Source: Gammaproteobacteria bacterium (GTDB lineage: Bacteria > Pseudomonadota > Gammaproteobacteria > Legionellales > Legionellaceae). Taken from it: a DNA stretch of 38,754 bases. The translations under genes were made by a program, and so were the position numbers. Below the pieces are notes generated by a model. The model was given only the letters and a program-made list of their open reading frames with translations, was not told the origin of the DNA and did not search any database. The first letter of the stretch is position 1; every line of letters begins with the position of its first letter. This document shows positions 20,021 through 27,958 of the stretch, in pieces. Location: the NCBI GenBank assembly GCA_010030245.1, contig RGPR01000005.1:1-38754 (forward strand), read 5' to 3'.

Positions 20021-20809
20021 ATGTCAACAACTAATCATGAGAAATTAGCTGAGATACTTCAAAGTATTACGCAACACAAAGAACAAATAACACTTACCAA
20101 GGATCGGCTGTTTAACTTAGACATGAATTCAGAGGAAAAAGCTACTGTTGAAAAATGCACAAAAGAAGTTGACGCATCTTTAGCTAATATAGAAAAACAA
20201 TCAGCAGAAGTAACCGATTTTATGAATAAGGAACCTGAGTGGTCAAAAGCGTTAACTGGATCAATAGCGAGCGTTGAGGAGAAAATACTAAAGATAGAAA
20301 GAGAGATTCAGGAATTTGAAGAACTGAAAGAACCATTGGAGAAATTGGAGACAACTGAAGTAGCTAAAGTTGAGAAAATGAAAGAAATGTTAACCGAAAG
20401 AAAAAGCCAATTAACTAATATTATGAACGGACTAAAAGAAGAACAACAAAATCTATTCAAGTTAAGTCAAGAGGCATCTTCGACACTCGCGACATTTACA
20501 AACGCTCGATTTCCTCGAAGTTCTATAGAAGGCGCCTCGAAGGAACAATGTATGAAAGGCTTAAACCACGCAACGCAACAGCTGTCGTTCATTAGTAAGA
20601 CAATGAATTTTTTGTGTGGTATTGCTCAAAGCGCAAAAAAACTATTCTCAAGCATATCATCAAAAATATCTAGAGCAACTGTAGCTTTGAATCAGACTGA
20701 TACGTTACTAATAAAATCAGCTGAGCTAAAAGAAGAGCTAAAAAAAGGGCTAAAAAAAGGGCTAACAGAAAAGTTAGATAGCTCTCAACCACCTGCGTTA
20801 AATCCGTAA
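20021..20809 (+). CDS. orphan coiled-coil protein
   Basis: Not recognised. It is 262 residues and highly charged, with long helical heptad-like stretches over about residues 1-155 (for example EEKILKIEREIQEFEEL and KVEKMKEMLTERKSQL). A middle segment around residues 185-215 is more hydrophobic (MNFLCGIAQSAKKLF). The end is a lysine/leucine/glutamate repeat followed by a short tail (SSQPPALNP). There is no signal peptide or clear membrane span. A strong GGGAGAG ribosome binding site supports the ATG. In a Legionellales-like genome an effector role is possible, but nothing here proves it. Confidence 0.8.
   Translation: MSTTNHEKLAEILQSITQHKEQITLTKDRLFNLDMNSEEKATVEKCTKEVDASLANIEKQSAEVTDFMNKEPEWSKALTGSIASVEEKILKIEREIQEFEELKEPLEKLETTEVAKVEKMKEMLTERKSQLTNIMNGLKEEQQNLFKLSQEASSTLATFTNARFPRSSIEGASKEQCMKGLNHATQQLSFISKTMNFLCGIAQSAKKLFSSISSKISRATVALNQTDTLLIKSAELKEELKKGLKKGLTEKLDSSQPPALNP
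20725..20772 (+). repeat. 12-nt tandem repeat, about four units, inside the coiled-coil gene
   Basis: Four consecutive 12-nt units begin with GCTAA: positions 20725, 20737, 20749 and 20761. The second and third are identical (GCTAAAAAAAGG); the first and fourth differ at a few bases. Each unit adds four residues of the pattern L-K-x-x, so unit gain or loss keeps the frame. The two identical units each contain a run of seven A, a potential slippage site. Confidence 0.85.
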
Positions 20810-20826
20810 GTTGTAGTAGTTCAAAC

Positions 20827-20871
20827 TTGATCTGACAGTTGCCGGTTTTTCAGAAGTGTCTGTCAGGTCAA
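20827..20871. repeat. 12-bp inverted repeat with 21-nt loop
   Basis: TTGATCTGACAG (20827-20838) pairs with CTGTCAGGTCAA (20860-20871) with one G-T type mismatch. There is no T-run after it, so it is a poor intrinsic terminator. It sits just before the IS remnants and may be an old IS end or a palindromic repeat element. Confidence 0.5.
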
Positions 20872-20950
20872 ATTTAGTTTATAAATTTTTCCGTCCAGAT
20901 TTGTTTACCATCGATCAAAATTTGCATTGGGGTTCGAGCACAACACATTT

Positions 20951-21114
20951 TACCTTGATGACATGCTGGATAATTTACTGGGTGATGCAAAAGCTCAAGA
21001 AAATTTGTTCGGGGTTGATGGCGTTATTAAACGATTAACTCAGCGCTTAATGGGTGTTCACTAGAAGCTGAACTAGATGAACATTTAGGATATAGCAAGC
21101 ATTCCTTTGATGCC
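20951..21114 (+). pseudogene. N-terminal fragment of an IS256-family (mutator-type) transposase
   Basis: Frame reading DDMLDNLLGDAKAQENLFG, then VIKRLTQRLM, then after a one-base shift near 21060 LEAELDEHLGYSKH, matches the conserved N-terminus of IS256-family transposases. A stop at 21062 in the first frame and another at 21115 in the second end it. Only about 50 of about 400 residues remain, and the DDE catalytic domain is absent. The match breaks at about 21111, where a second, unrelated transposase fragment begins. Confidence 0.75.
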
Positions 21115-21292
21115 TAAACCTATTGTTAAATGTAAGGGTGCAACAAAGAACGATTGTGAGCGCAATGCGTCCAAACGTTCTTTGCCTGACTTACGACCCG
21201 AGCATCCTCACTTTAAATTATTGATAGTTGCAGACAAATTGGCTTCCAAGACGCCACACTTATGCGGGCTTTCCAGATTGATTAAGTTCAAC
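21110..21292 (+). pseudogene. internal fragment of a second DDE-type transposase
   Basis: The plus-strand frame from 21110 reads TKNDCERNASKR, then DLRPEHPHFKLLIVADKLAS. This resembles from memory the segment KNDCERNAAKR and DLRREHPHLKLIV.D.LAS of a family of bacterial DDE transposases. The match fades near 21290 and a stop follows at 21329. Only about 60 residues of the original enzyme remain. It directly abuts the IS256-type fragment, so one element probably inserted into or recombined with the other before decay. The family name is uncertain. Confidence 0.6.
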
Positions 21293-21556
21293 AGCTCACC
21301 TATAAAGCAGGCAAACATGCAGGTCGATTAACAATATTATTTGAGGTGTTGTTAATAATTGGCATCAACTATCTACTTAAATTTGTGATCTGGCATCTCG
21401 GCCTCCTCCTGGAGAAATGGGTTGGTTGATAGGGTAAAATTTGAATGAAGTAGAGAATGCTCGTGGTTTCTTGCTATCTGCAACTTCGGTTTTGACTGAA
21501 ATGAGCGTCAAAAGACTCGTCTTCAAAATGACTGGTCTTGCATGCGATTATAAACC
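21293..21556. other. unassigned stretch after the IS remnants
   Basis: No convincing gene. A short frame (about 21286-21435, ending TGA) reads QLTYKAGKHAGRLTILFEVL and continues as a hydrophobic tail ending GLLLEKWVG. It has no start codon in context and is probably the end of a decayed gene or chance. An imperfect palindrome with arms AAGAC/GTCTT occurs near 21512-21523. Confidence 0.4.
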
Positions 21557-21567
21557 CTTATCATCAT

Positions 21568-21584
21568 CTTAAGATTGTGTTAAG
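21568..21584 (+). promoter_or_regulatory. candidate PmrA/PhoB-class tandem-repeat site upstream of the phosphate genes
   Basis: CTTAAG-N5-GTTAAG at 21568-21584 differs by one base from the PmrA box form CTTAAG-N5-CTTAAG. Seen another way, TTAAGAT occurs at 21569 and 21580 with a 4-nt spacer, the 7-4-7 layout bound by OmpR/PhoB-type regulators. A TATATT -10-like hexamer starts 17 nt downstream (21602). The DUF47 gene begins at 21618, so the leader would be very short. Which regulator binds, if any, is inference. Confidence 0.45.
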
Positions 21585-21617
21585 ATAAGACAAACGAAGA
21601 TTATATTTGACTAATCT

Positions 21618-22289
21618 ATGAGCAATATATTTAAGGTGTTTGGGCGTTCTCCAATTAAGCCCATTGAGCAGCACATGCATAAATCCTATACTTGTGCCAA
21701 GCAACTTCTACCCCTTCTTGACGCGGTTCTCAAAGAAGACTGGGAAAAAGCAAAGCATTATCAAACAGAAATTGACTTACTCGAACGAGAAGCTGATCAC
21801 ATCAAAAAAGAACTACGCCTTCACTTGCCCACAGGTCTTTTTTTACCGGTCGACCGAACTGACATTTTAGAATTACTCAAAATACAAGACCGTATTGCCA
21901 ATACGGCCCAAGATATTGCAGGTCTTTTGATTGGTCGTCAAATGCTTATTCCAAAATCAATTGCCCCATATATCACTTCATGCCTTAGCCGATCGTTAGA
22001 AGCTGCTAAACAAGCCTGTAAAGCCATTAACGAACTCGATGAACTATTAGAAACTGGTTTTCGAGGCAATGAAGTTAAAATTGTTGATGAGATGATACAT
22101 ATTTTAGATGACATTGAACATCTATGTGATGATGAGCTCAAAAGCGTTCGCAATGCGTTATTTAAAATTGAAAAAGACTTGCATCCTATTGATGCAATGT
22201 GTTTATATCAACTACTCCAATGGATTGGAAATTTAGCAGATGAAGCTCAATCTGTTGGCGGTCGTTTGCAAATTTTAATTGCACGATAA
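21618..22289 (+). CDS. DUF47/PhoU-like phosphate transport accessory protein
   Basis: Cytoplasmic all-helical protein of the PhoU-like DUF47 family (TIGR00153), 223 residues. Such genes usually pair with a Pit transporter and are thought to regulate it. The N-terminus FKVFGRSPIKPIEQHM and the two helical repeats with acidic metal-binding patches (EIDLLEREADHIKKEL and HILDDIEHLCDDELK) are typical. It lies 37 nt before pit in the same direction. No good ribosome binding site precedes the ATG, which fits a leaderless or very short leader transcript. Confidence 0.9.
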   Translation: MSNIFKVFGRSPIKPIEQHMHKSYTCAKQLLPLLDAVLKEDWEKAKHYQTEIDLLEREADHIKKELRLHLPTGLFLPVDRTDILELLKIQDRIANTAQDIAGLLIGRQMLIPKSIAPYITSCLSRSLEAAKQACKAINELDELLETGFRGNEVKIVDEMIHILDDIEHLCDDELKSVRNALFKIEKDLHPIDAMCLYQLLQWIGNLADEAQSVGGRLQILIAR

Positions 22290-22326
22290 ATTTTCACATA
22301 CACGAATCATTCTAATTTAAAGGTAA

Positions 22327-23595
22327 ATGATGACTCTATTAATCGTCGCCGTAGTATTATGCTTTTTAATGACTTGGGGAGTTGGGGCCAATGATTTAGC
22401 TAATGTCATGAGCACTACCATGGGTTCTAAAGCAGTGCGCGTTAGAACTGCTATTCTAATTGCCATTTTTTTTGAGTTTGCTGGTGCTTTTTTAGGTGGA
22501 TCACATGTGGTCGAAACCATGAAAGATGGCATTATCAATACCCAGTTACTAGAACACGACCCCGAAATCCTCATTTTTGGGATGCTAAGCGTGTTATCTG
22601 CCTGCACCATTTGGATGAATCTTGCGAGTTTTTTTGGTTTACCTGTTTCTATCACCAATGCATTAGTAGGTGCCATGGTTGGTTTTGGCAGTTTGTCCTT
22701 AGGTAGCGAAGCGATTCACTGGGCACAAGTGGGCCATATAGCAATTGGTTGGATAAGCTCACCTCTCATTGCTGGCATTACCTCTTTTGCCTTATTTACC
22801 TCGATTCAATCGACTATTTTTGTGTCCTCTGACCCACTTCGACAAGCAAAATGGATGATGCCGGTTTATCTTTTTTTAAACGGTATTGTCCTTGCTTACA
22901 TGATGATTCTTAAAGGTTTAAATCATTTCAATGTCCATTACAGCATGTCAACAGCGACCATCATCATTTTGGGGACGAGCAGCTTCATCACTCTTATTGG
23001 CATCATTGTGATGTCCAGATTACCAGAAAAAATTTTAGTAAAACGTCGAGAACGGTTTAATCAGGTTGAAAAATATTTTGCTGTTTTGATGGCGATGACC
23101 GCTTGCATCATGGTCTTTGCACACGGATCAAATGATGTCGCTTTAGCAACGAGTCCGTTGAACATCGTCATATCAAAAACGCCGCTCGACCATTTTAAAT
23201 TTTCTGATCAATCACTGCTCAATATTACGTTAATATTTGGATGCGTAGGTGTGATAGCAGGCTTTTTAATCTATGGTCGCAAGGTCATTGAGACTGTTGG
23301 GAGTGGCATTACTGCTTTAACGCCAAGTCGCGCATTTGCCGCAACCCTTGCAGCTGCAACCACTGTAATTGTTGCTAATACCATAGGAATCCCGGTATCA
23401 GCAACTCAAACCTTAGTCGGTGCTGTGCTAGGGGTTGGTTTAGCGCGCGGTATTGGCGCTTTAAATTTGCTCGTCATTCGAAATATTTTTATGTCATGGA
23501 TTGTCACCTTGCCTGCAGCAAGCATTATGTCATGGTTGATTTTTAAAATATTCATTAATTTCAAGCCTATGATTGATCAAGCGATCGCCAACTAA
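22327..23595 (+). CDS. pit: Pit-family inorganic phosphate transporter
   Basis: Inner-membrane phosphate permease of the PiT family, 422 residues with about ten spans. Both family signature repeats are visible: GANDLANVMSTTMGSKAV near the start and HGSNDVALATSPLN in the second half. The paired GLPVSITNALVGAMVG and GIPVSATQTLVGAVLG segments are also typical. An AAAGG ribosome binding site precedes two adjacent ATGs (22327 and 22330), either of which may be used. The stop overlaps that of the facing 1324-residue gene by 4 nt. Confidence 0.95.
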   Translation: MMTLLIVAVVLCFLMTWGVGANDLANVMSTTMGSKAVRVRTAILIAIFFEFAGAFLGGSHVVETMKDGIINTQLLEHDPEILIFGMLSVLSACTIWMNLASFFGLPVSITNALVGAMVGFGSLSLGSEAIHWAQVGHIAIGWISSPLIAGITSFALFTSIQSTIFVSSDPLRQAKWMMPVYLFLNGIVLAYMMILKGLNHFNVHYSMSTATIIILGTSSFITLIGIIVMSRLPEKILVKRRERFNQVEKYFAVLMAMTACIMVFAHGSNDVALATSPLNIVISKTPLDHFKFSDQSLLNITLIFGCVGVIAGFLIYGRKVIETVGSGITALTPSRAFAATLAAATTVIVANTIGIPVSATQTLVGAVLGVGLARGIGALNLLVIRNIFMSWIVTLPAASIMSWLIFKIFINFKPMIDQAIAN

Positions 23596-26500
23596 AAAGT
23601 GTCAGCCATCTCAAAGGATTGTAGCGTTGATCTGCGCATGGTCATTGTATCAACAGACTCCTCTGAAGAACTAGGGGAATGTCTAAACAGTGAGTAAGCC
23701 GACAGTTTTCTTGCGACGCTTTTTTCATCGATGTCATGCTTTACACTATCAAACATCTGTTGAATTTCATCAATAGAGTATTCGGTCTCATGCAGCGCAT
23801 CGGGGCCTTTTTGTTCAATAAAGCTTAAGGGGGCTTCAAGAAATGTTGGGCTTTTGATTTTTAGAGCAATCTCTCCCAAGCTAAATTCAGGTAAATCTCG
23901 TGCTTTACGAAACCACTCCATAAAAAATAGTCTTAAACTTAATTCAAGCATTTGTTTTTTTAAACACAAAAGTTGTTCAAGTTCGGTATCTAATTGATAT
24001 ATTTTTGGAACACACAAATGGACAAGCTTCCTTTTTAACTCTATTATGCCTGATAATGTCTCACGATGGGCAGCGGGAGAGGTCTCAGTATTTGCTTGAG
24101 CTAAACTCAAGCTGCTTAATTGATTTTGTATTTTTCTAAGCCTTGCTAAATCCATGCGCTTTTGCGTAATTTGTTCAACTACCAATGCTAAGAGAAAAGA
24201 GTAAACCTTACGAATTGGTGTCTTATGGTCCTGAGAATATTGTAAGCGCTGACGACGAATACTCGTGCTATTTTTAAAATCAGACCACTCTCGCTCACTG
24301 ATGCTCAAACTTCTACTCCAAAGTAACACATCTCGAGCCAGATCATCCTTTTTTATAGGAGGTATTAGCGCCACCCCCAAGGCATTTTGCTCATTCCTTT
24401 GATTCACTTTTTGAATATATCCATAGGCCTGCTTCACTGCTCTTAATGCTTTTTTACGGCTATATAACAATTCTAAAGGCTCTAGATTTACTAAGGAAGC
24501 TACCTTTTCTTTTTGTGCTTTAATTGTTTCTAAGGCAGATGCTTGAGGATATAGGGTTAAATATTCTTTATTTACCCATTGAAGTAATTTTACTAGGAAA
24601 AAAATACCCTCTTCTTGGGTATGTTCTGTACTCTTGCCTCGCCATGATTGACAAAACTTTTCCTTTTCTTCCAGTAAATAAGCTTCAAATGGGGCGGTCT
24701 CAATACCAAAATAACGGATATTATCCAAAATAGCATCTAACTTTTCAATAACCAATGCGAGATAATGCTCATCTGCACGCTTCGAACCTTTAACCGATTT
24801 AACACCCTCACGAAAAGAATTGAGTTGCCCATTAATATCACTCATGGCTTCAGCAATTTGAAGTGCATCATGTTGTGCAAGTTGTAATTGGTGATCAGCA
24901 AGCTGTATGAGTTCAATGTCATCACGGATTTCAAGCTCTAAACTTTCTTTTGCTCGACGAACGATGACAGCCTTCTCCTTAAGTTCTTGCCAAGTAATTT
25001 CTGGTGAAATTCTATCATGGTGACGCGTCACATCTTCAACCACTGCTTGTGCACGCTGCATACACATTTGTTGATAACTCAAATAAAGTTTTTTAGCAGA
25101 TAAACTTAATTCTTGAACATCATAGCCACTACTATCAGCCAGGAAATATAAACAACTTAATTCAGCTTGTTGTTTCGCTCTCAATAGAAATGCATTAGTT
25201 TCATCTGTCAATTGTTCTGGCTGATAGGATAGGGCATGATAGCAGGCAATAATTTTATCCCGAAACCGTATCACTTTTTGCTTGGTGACCTCCAGTTCTG
25301 ATAATAGTTGCCTCCTGTTACTTGTCCATCTTGAATATTGACTGATTTGTGTATTGGCTGTTTGGCAAGAATCTTGTAATTCCTGGTACCACGTATCAAT
25401 AGCCTGTGCAATTATTTCTTTCCTTTCCTCAGGCGTTTTATCTTGCAATCCAAGTCCTTCACTCCAAGATTGTTTATCAATGACTAAACACGCATCGACA
25501 TGAAGCCCAGCTTTTAGGGCATGATAATAAAAATTAGCTTCAAATAAGATTTCGGCAAAAAAATCTTTCCCCTTTTTACCAAGAGTAGCATTTTGCAGCT
25601 GATGCCGTTGTCTAAAGTCAGCTAGAGCCTCATCAAATGCACTCACAGCCACAGCAATATCAATTGGTGTTTTGGCATATTCAGCATCATAGACTGCTAT
25701 CATTTCACTGACTTCCTTCATTTTTCTTAAGGTGGCAATATTATCTCGCAGCTGAATTTTTAAATGTTTGAGCATATGTTGCTTGATTTGCGTATCACGT
25801 TGCAAAAACTCTTTAATTTTCTCATTTGGTTCACTGAATTCTAGTAACTCAATTAACAGTTGAAAATTATTGAACGCCAATTGATGGCCTAAGGCGATTT
25901 GCGTCAGTGTTTTTTGCGCTTGCGCATTTGCAAGCAGAACTTCATTTAAGCAAAAAGTTTCTTGTACCAAATTACTGCGACAAGCATATATACAAAGATT
26001 TACAAGTTCTAATAAGCGCTTGGCCTCCATAAAACCTGGCTCTGTTAGCTCATTAGCCTCCAACATAAAATGAAGCATTTGTGTCACAGTCTTAGCGCCA
26101 TGCTTTGCCATATTCAACGCCTGAATTTTGTGTCTTTTTTGAGCTTTTTCTGATAGTAAATGATCAAATGACAAATGCATAGCATTAAGCAATGTCCTCT
26201 TACTTTGTTGAATTTCTTGGCGTTGCAGTTCTAAAGTATGGGCGTGCCCTGCTTTTAACATCGCATGTAATTTATTAACTCCCTCGATTTCTTGAATTTC
26301 CCCTGCAACAGTTGCGGTTCTTGCATGAGTATACATAGTCAATAAACGCGATTGTAACTGTAAATCTCTGCGCGCAGTCCAGGGACACTCCTTACGCTCT
26401 TCAGGGTAACGATAAGCATCAAAATGTTCAACATCGGCATCAATGGCATCACTTAATCGATAATGGCTACGATGACTTAAAAAATTGGGGACAAGACGCT

Positions 26501-27566
26501 TTAATGCCTCCATATGAGCAGGCTCTAAACGATAATCTGTCGATCGTGTTGCAAAATTTACCCCAAGATCTGCAGTTGTTTCATCCGCGCTTAATAAGAT
26601 CATTGGATATTTCATGTTCCCATCTAAAGAAACCAAATGACGATGCGGTGTCTGAAGGCCAGACATGACCCGCCCGCTGGTATTTAAAATTGATGCATGA
26701 TTGAGTGCGCCAAGAATGGTATAATCATGATAAGTCTTTTGTTTAAGCGCAAATAGGTCAATATAAGTTTCAGACCCTCCCAAAAAGCATCTTACTGCAG
26801 GCCCGCATCGTTTAACAATCTCACTCGCTTCTTCATCCAGTACCAAGGGTGAATGATTTCCCCAATTGCTCACATTTAATCTAAAATTTGCAACATCAAT
26901 ATGTGGGAAATCACGGTAACTTAAAGTATCTGTTGATGGCGGAATAGCTGCATTAATCAGAGCACTAATCACATTGTTTTTTTGTTCCCTTAAACGTGCA
27001 ATGGCATATTTTTTCATGGATTTAATAAAAAAATTAGCAAGCCTAATGTAGCCATTTTCACCCGCTGCAAGTCTAAATATTAAAAATTGATAGCGATAAC
27101 TTAAAATTCCTGCAACTCGTGCGGCAATGGGTTCATAATCTTGGGGTGGAATATAGTAAAGCATTTGCGCAGAATATAAATTTTGTGCGGCTGCTTGCTC
27201 TTGGCGGCGCTGCTCACCTTCATCAAGTATGACTTGACCGACAGCATTTGCCCCACTGAAGGCAATCTGAGCGCCTGCGCCTATCCCCATCGGTGCACCC
27301 CGGGTTGCACCACTTGCCATGGTTGTTATATGGCTAAGCTCTGCTTTTTTGCGTTGTGTTTTCAAGCTAAGAAAGCTTGAATACTCTGCTCTTTTTTCCG
27401 CAAGTTTATCATGCTCTTCTTGTGCATTGAGCATGGCAACAATTCCTTTTTTCATCACGGATTCAAATTCTTGACGTTTATGTTGAACCATGCGATTAAT
27501 CGCCTGCCTATCTTCTGTTGTCATCCGGACAATTATAGACTCGGCTTCTTTGAATGTATGTGCCAT
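23592..27566 (-). CDS. 1324-residue orphan helical protein
   Basis: Not recognised. It starts at ATG 27566 (MAHTFKEAES) with an AAGGA ribosome binding site 8 nt upstream, and the frame is intact over 4 kb. Residues 1-80 are charged helix. A glycine/alanine-rich segment (about 83-115) follows, then a more mixed, perhaps globular region (about 140-410). The rest is predicted long helices rich in Q, E, K and L. There is no signal peptide and no clear membrane span. The last 30 residues are disordered and hydroxyl/acid rich (SSSEESVDTMTMRR), a composition like Icm/Dot secretion signals. Its size and isolation fit a secreted effector or a cytoskeleton-like protein, but this is inference. Confidence 0.85.
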   Translation of the reverse strand: MAHTFKEAESIIVRMTTEDRQAINRMVQHKRQEFESVMKKGIVAMLNAQEEHDKLAEKRAEYSSFLSLKTQRKKAELSHITTMASGATRGAPMGIGAGAQIAFSGANAVGQVILDEGEQRRQEQAAAQNLYSAQMLYYIPPQDYEPIAARVAGILSYRYQFLIFRLAAGENGYIRLANFFIKSMKKYAIARLREQKNNVISALINAAIPPSTDTLSYRDFPHIDVANFRLNVSNWGNHSPLVLDEEASEIVKRCGPAVRCFLGGSETYIDLFALKQKTYHDYTILGALNHASILNTSGRVMSGLQTPHRHLVSLDGNMKYPMILLSADETTADLGVNFATRSTDYRLEPAHMEALKRLVPNFLSHRSHYRLSDAIDADVEHFDAYRYPEERKECPWTARRDLQLQSRLLTMYTHARTATVAGEIQEIEGVNKLHAMLKAGHAHTLELQRQEIQQSKRTLLNAMHLSFDHLLSEKAQKRHKIQALNMAKHGAKTVTQMLHFMLEANELTEPGFMEAKRLLELVNLCIYACRSNLVQETFCLNEVLLANAQAQKTLTQIALGHQLAFNNFQLLIELLEFSEPNEKIKEFLQRDTQIKQHMLKHLKIQLRDNIATLRKMKEVSEMIAVYDAEYAKTPIDIAVAVSAFDEALADFRQRHQLQNATLGKKGKDFFAEILFEANFYYHALKAGLHVDACLVIDKQSWSEGLGLQDKTPEERKEIIAQAIDTWYQELQDSCQTANTQISQYSRWTSNRRQLLSELEVTKQKVIRFRDKIIACYHALSYQPEQLTDETNAFLLRAKQQAELSCLYFLADSSGYDVQELSLSAKKLYLSYQQMCMQRAQAVVEDVTRHHDRISPEITWQELKEKAVIVRRAKESLELEIRDDIELIQLADHQLQLAQHDALQIAEAMSDINGQLNSFREGVKSVKGSKRADEHYLALVIEKLDAILDNIRYFGIETAPFEAYLLEEKEKFCQSWRGKSTEHTQEEGIFFLVKLLQWVNKEYLTLYPQASALETIKAQKEKVASLVNLEPLELLYSRKKALRAVKQAYGYIQKVNQRNEQNALGVALIPPIKKDDLARDVLLWSRSLSISEREWSDFKNSTSIRRQRLQYSQDHKTPIRKVYSFLLALVVEQITQKRMDLARLRKIQNQLSSLSLAQANTETSPAAHRETLSGIIELKRKLVHLCVPKIYQLDTELEQLLCLKKQMLELSLRLFFMEWFRKARDLPEFSLGEIALKIKSPTFLEAPLSFIEQKGPDALHETEYSIDEIQQMFDSVKHDIDEKSVARKLSAYSLFRHSPSSSEESVDTMTMRRSTLQSFEMADTF

Positions 27567-27671
27567 AAAAAAGTTCCTTCTCTTCGATTGACATCTTTGT
27601 GTGAACTAGTCTAAACCGAAAATGGATATAATTCGAGGGCATTTTTCTTAAAAAGCACTTTGTATGCAATA

Positions 27672-27705
27672 TTGTTTTTTTTGTGCTATATACATACTAT
27701 CGTAT
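27672..27705 (+). promoter_or_regulatory. predicted promoter with short palindrome before the HTH gene
   Basis: TTGTTT (27672-27677) and TACTAT (27695-27700) are 17 nt apart. ATAC-TATC-GTAT (27694-27705) forms a small palindrome over the -10 region, a plausible place for an autoregulatory repressor to bind. The match to consensus is moderate. Confidence 0.4.
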
Positions 27706-27721
27706 CTTTAAGGAAATTTTT

Positions 27722-27958
27722 ATGGCAAACAGGATTTTTTCGGAGCGATTAAATCATGGGTTAGACAATATTGGCCTACCATTCCCAGAAGAAGAGCGGA
27801 TTGAGGCTTTCGCCAAGCTGATACATGCCAAGAAATTTCAAGCTGCATCAATTTTGCATGGCGAGATTATCCCAGGTACAAAAGTTTTAGAAACAATTGC
27901 ACATGAGTTAGAGGTCAATGTTGATTGGTTAATTGGCAAAACCAAAGATGAACATTAA
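27722..27958 (+). CDS. small helix-turn-helix (XRE-type) DNA-binding protein
   Basis: A 78-residue protein starting [18 protein letters not shown], with an AAGGA ribosome binding site 7 nt before the ATG. The N-terminal [14 protein letters not shown], central HTH-like [19 protein letters not shown] and C-terminal [19 protein letters not shown] resemble phage-repressor-type XRE domains. There is no additional sensor or protease domain. It diverges from the 1324-residue gene, and its stop overlaps that of rimK. It may control its divergent neighbour, itself, or both. Confidence 0.8.
   Translation: MANRIFSERLNHGLDNIGLPFPEEERIEAFAKLIHAKKFQAASILHGEIIPGTKVLETIAHELEVNVDWLIGKTKDEH

Noticed and set aside
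20827-20871. intrinsic terminator for the coiled-coil gene
   Set aside because: The inverted repeat has a long 21-nt loop and no T-run after the stem, so it was listed only as a repeat.
20856-21038. 60-residue plus-strand frame in the IS remnant
   Set aside because: The transposase-like protein sequence is in another frame (from about 20951), so this one is a shadow.
22317-22676. 119-residue minus-strand frame over the start of pit
   Set aside because: Antisense to a clear Pit transporter; composition reflects the complementary strand of membrane-span codons.
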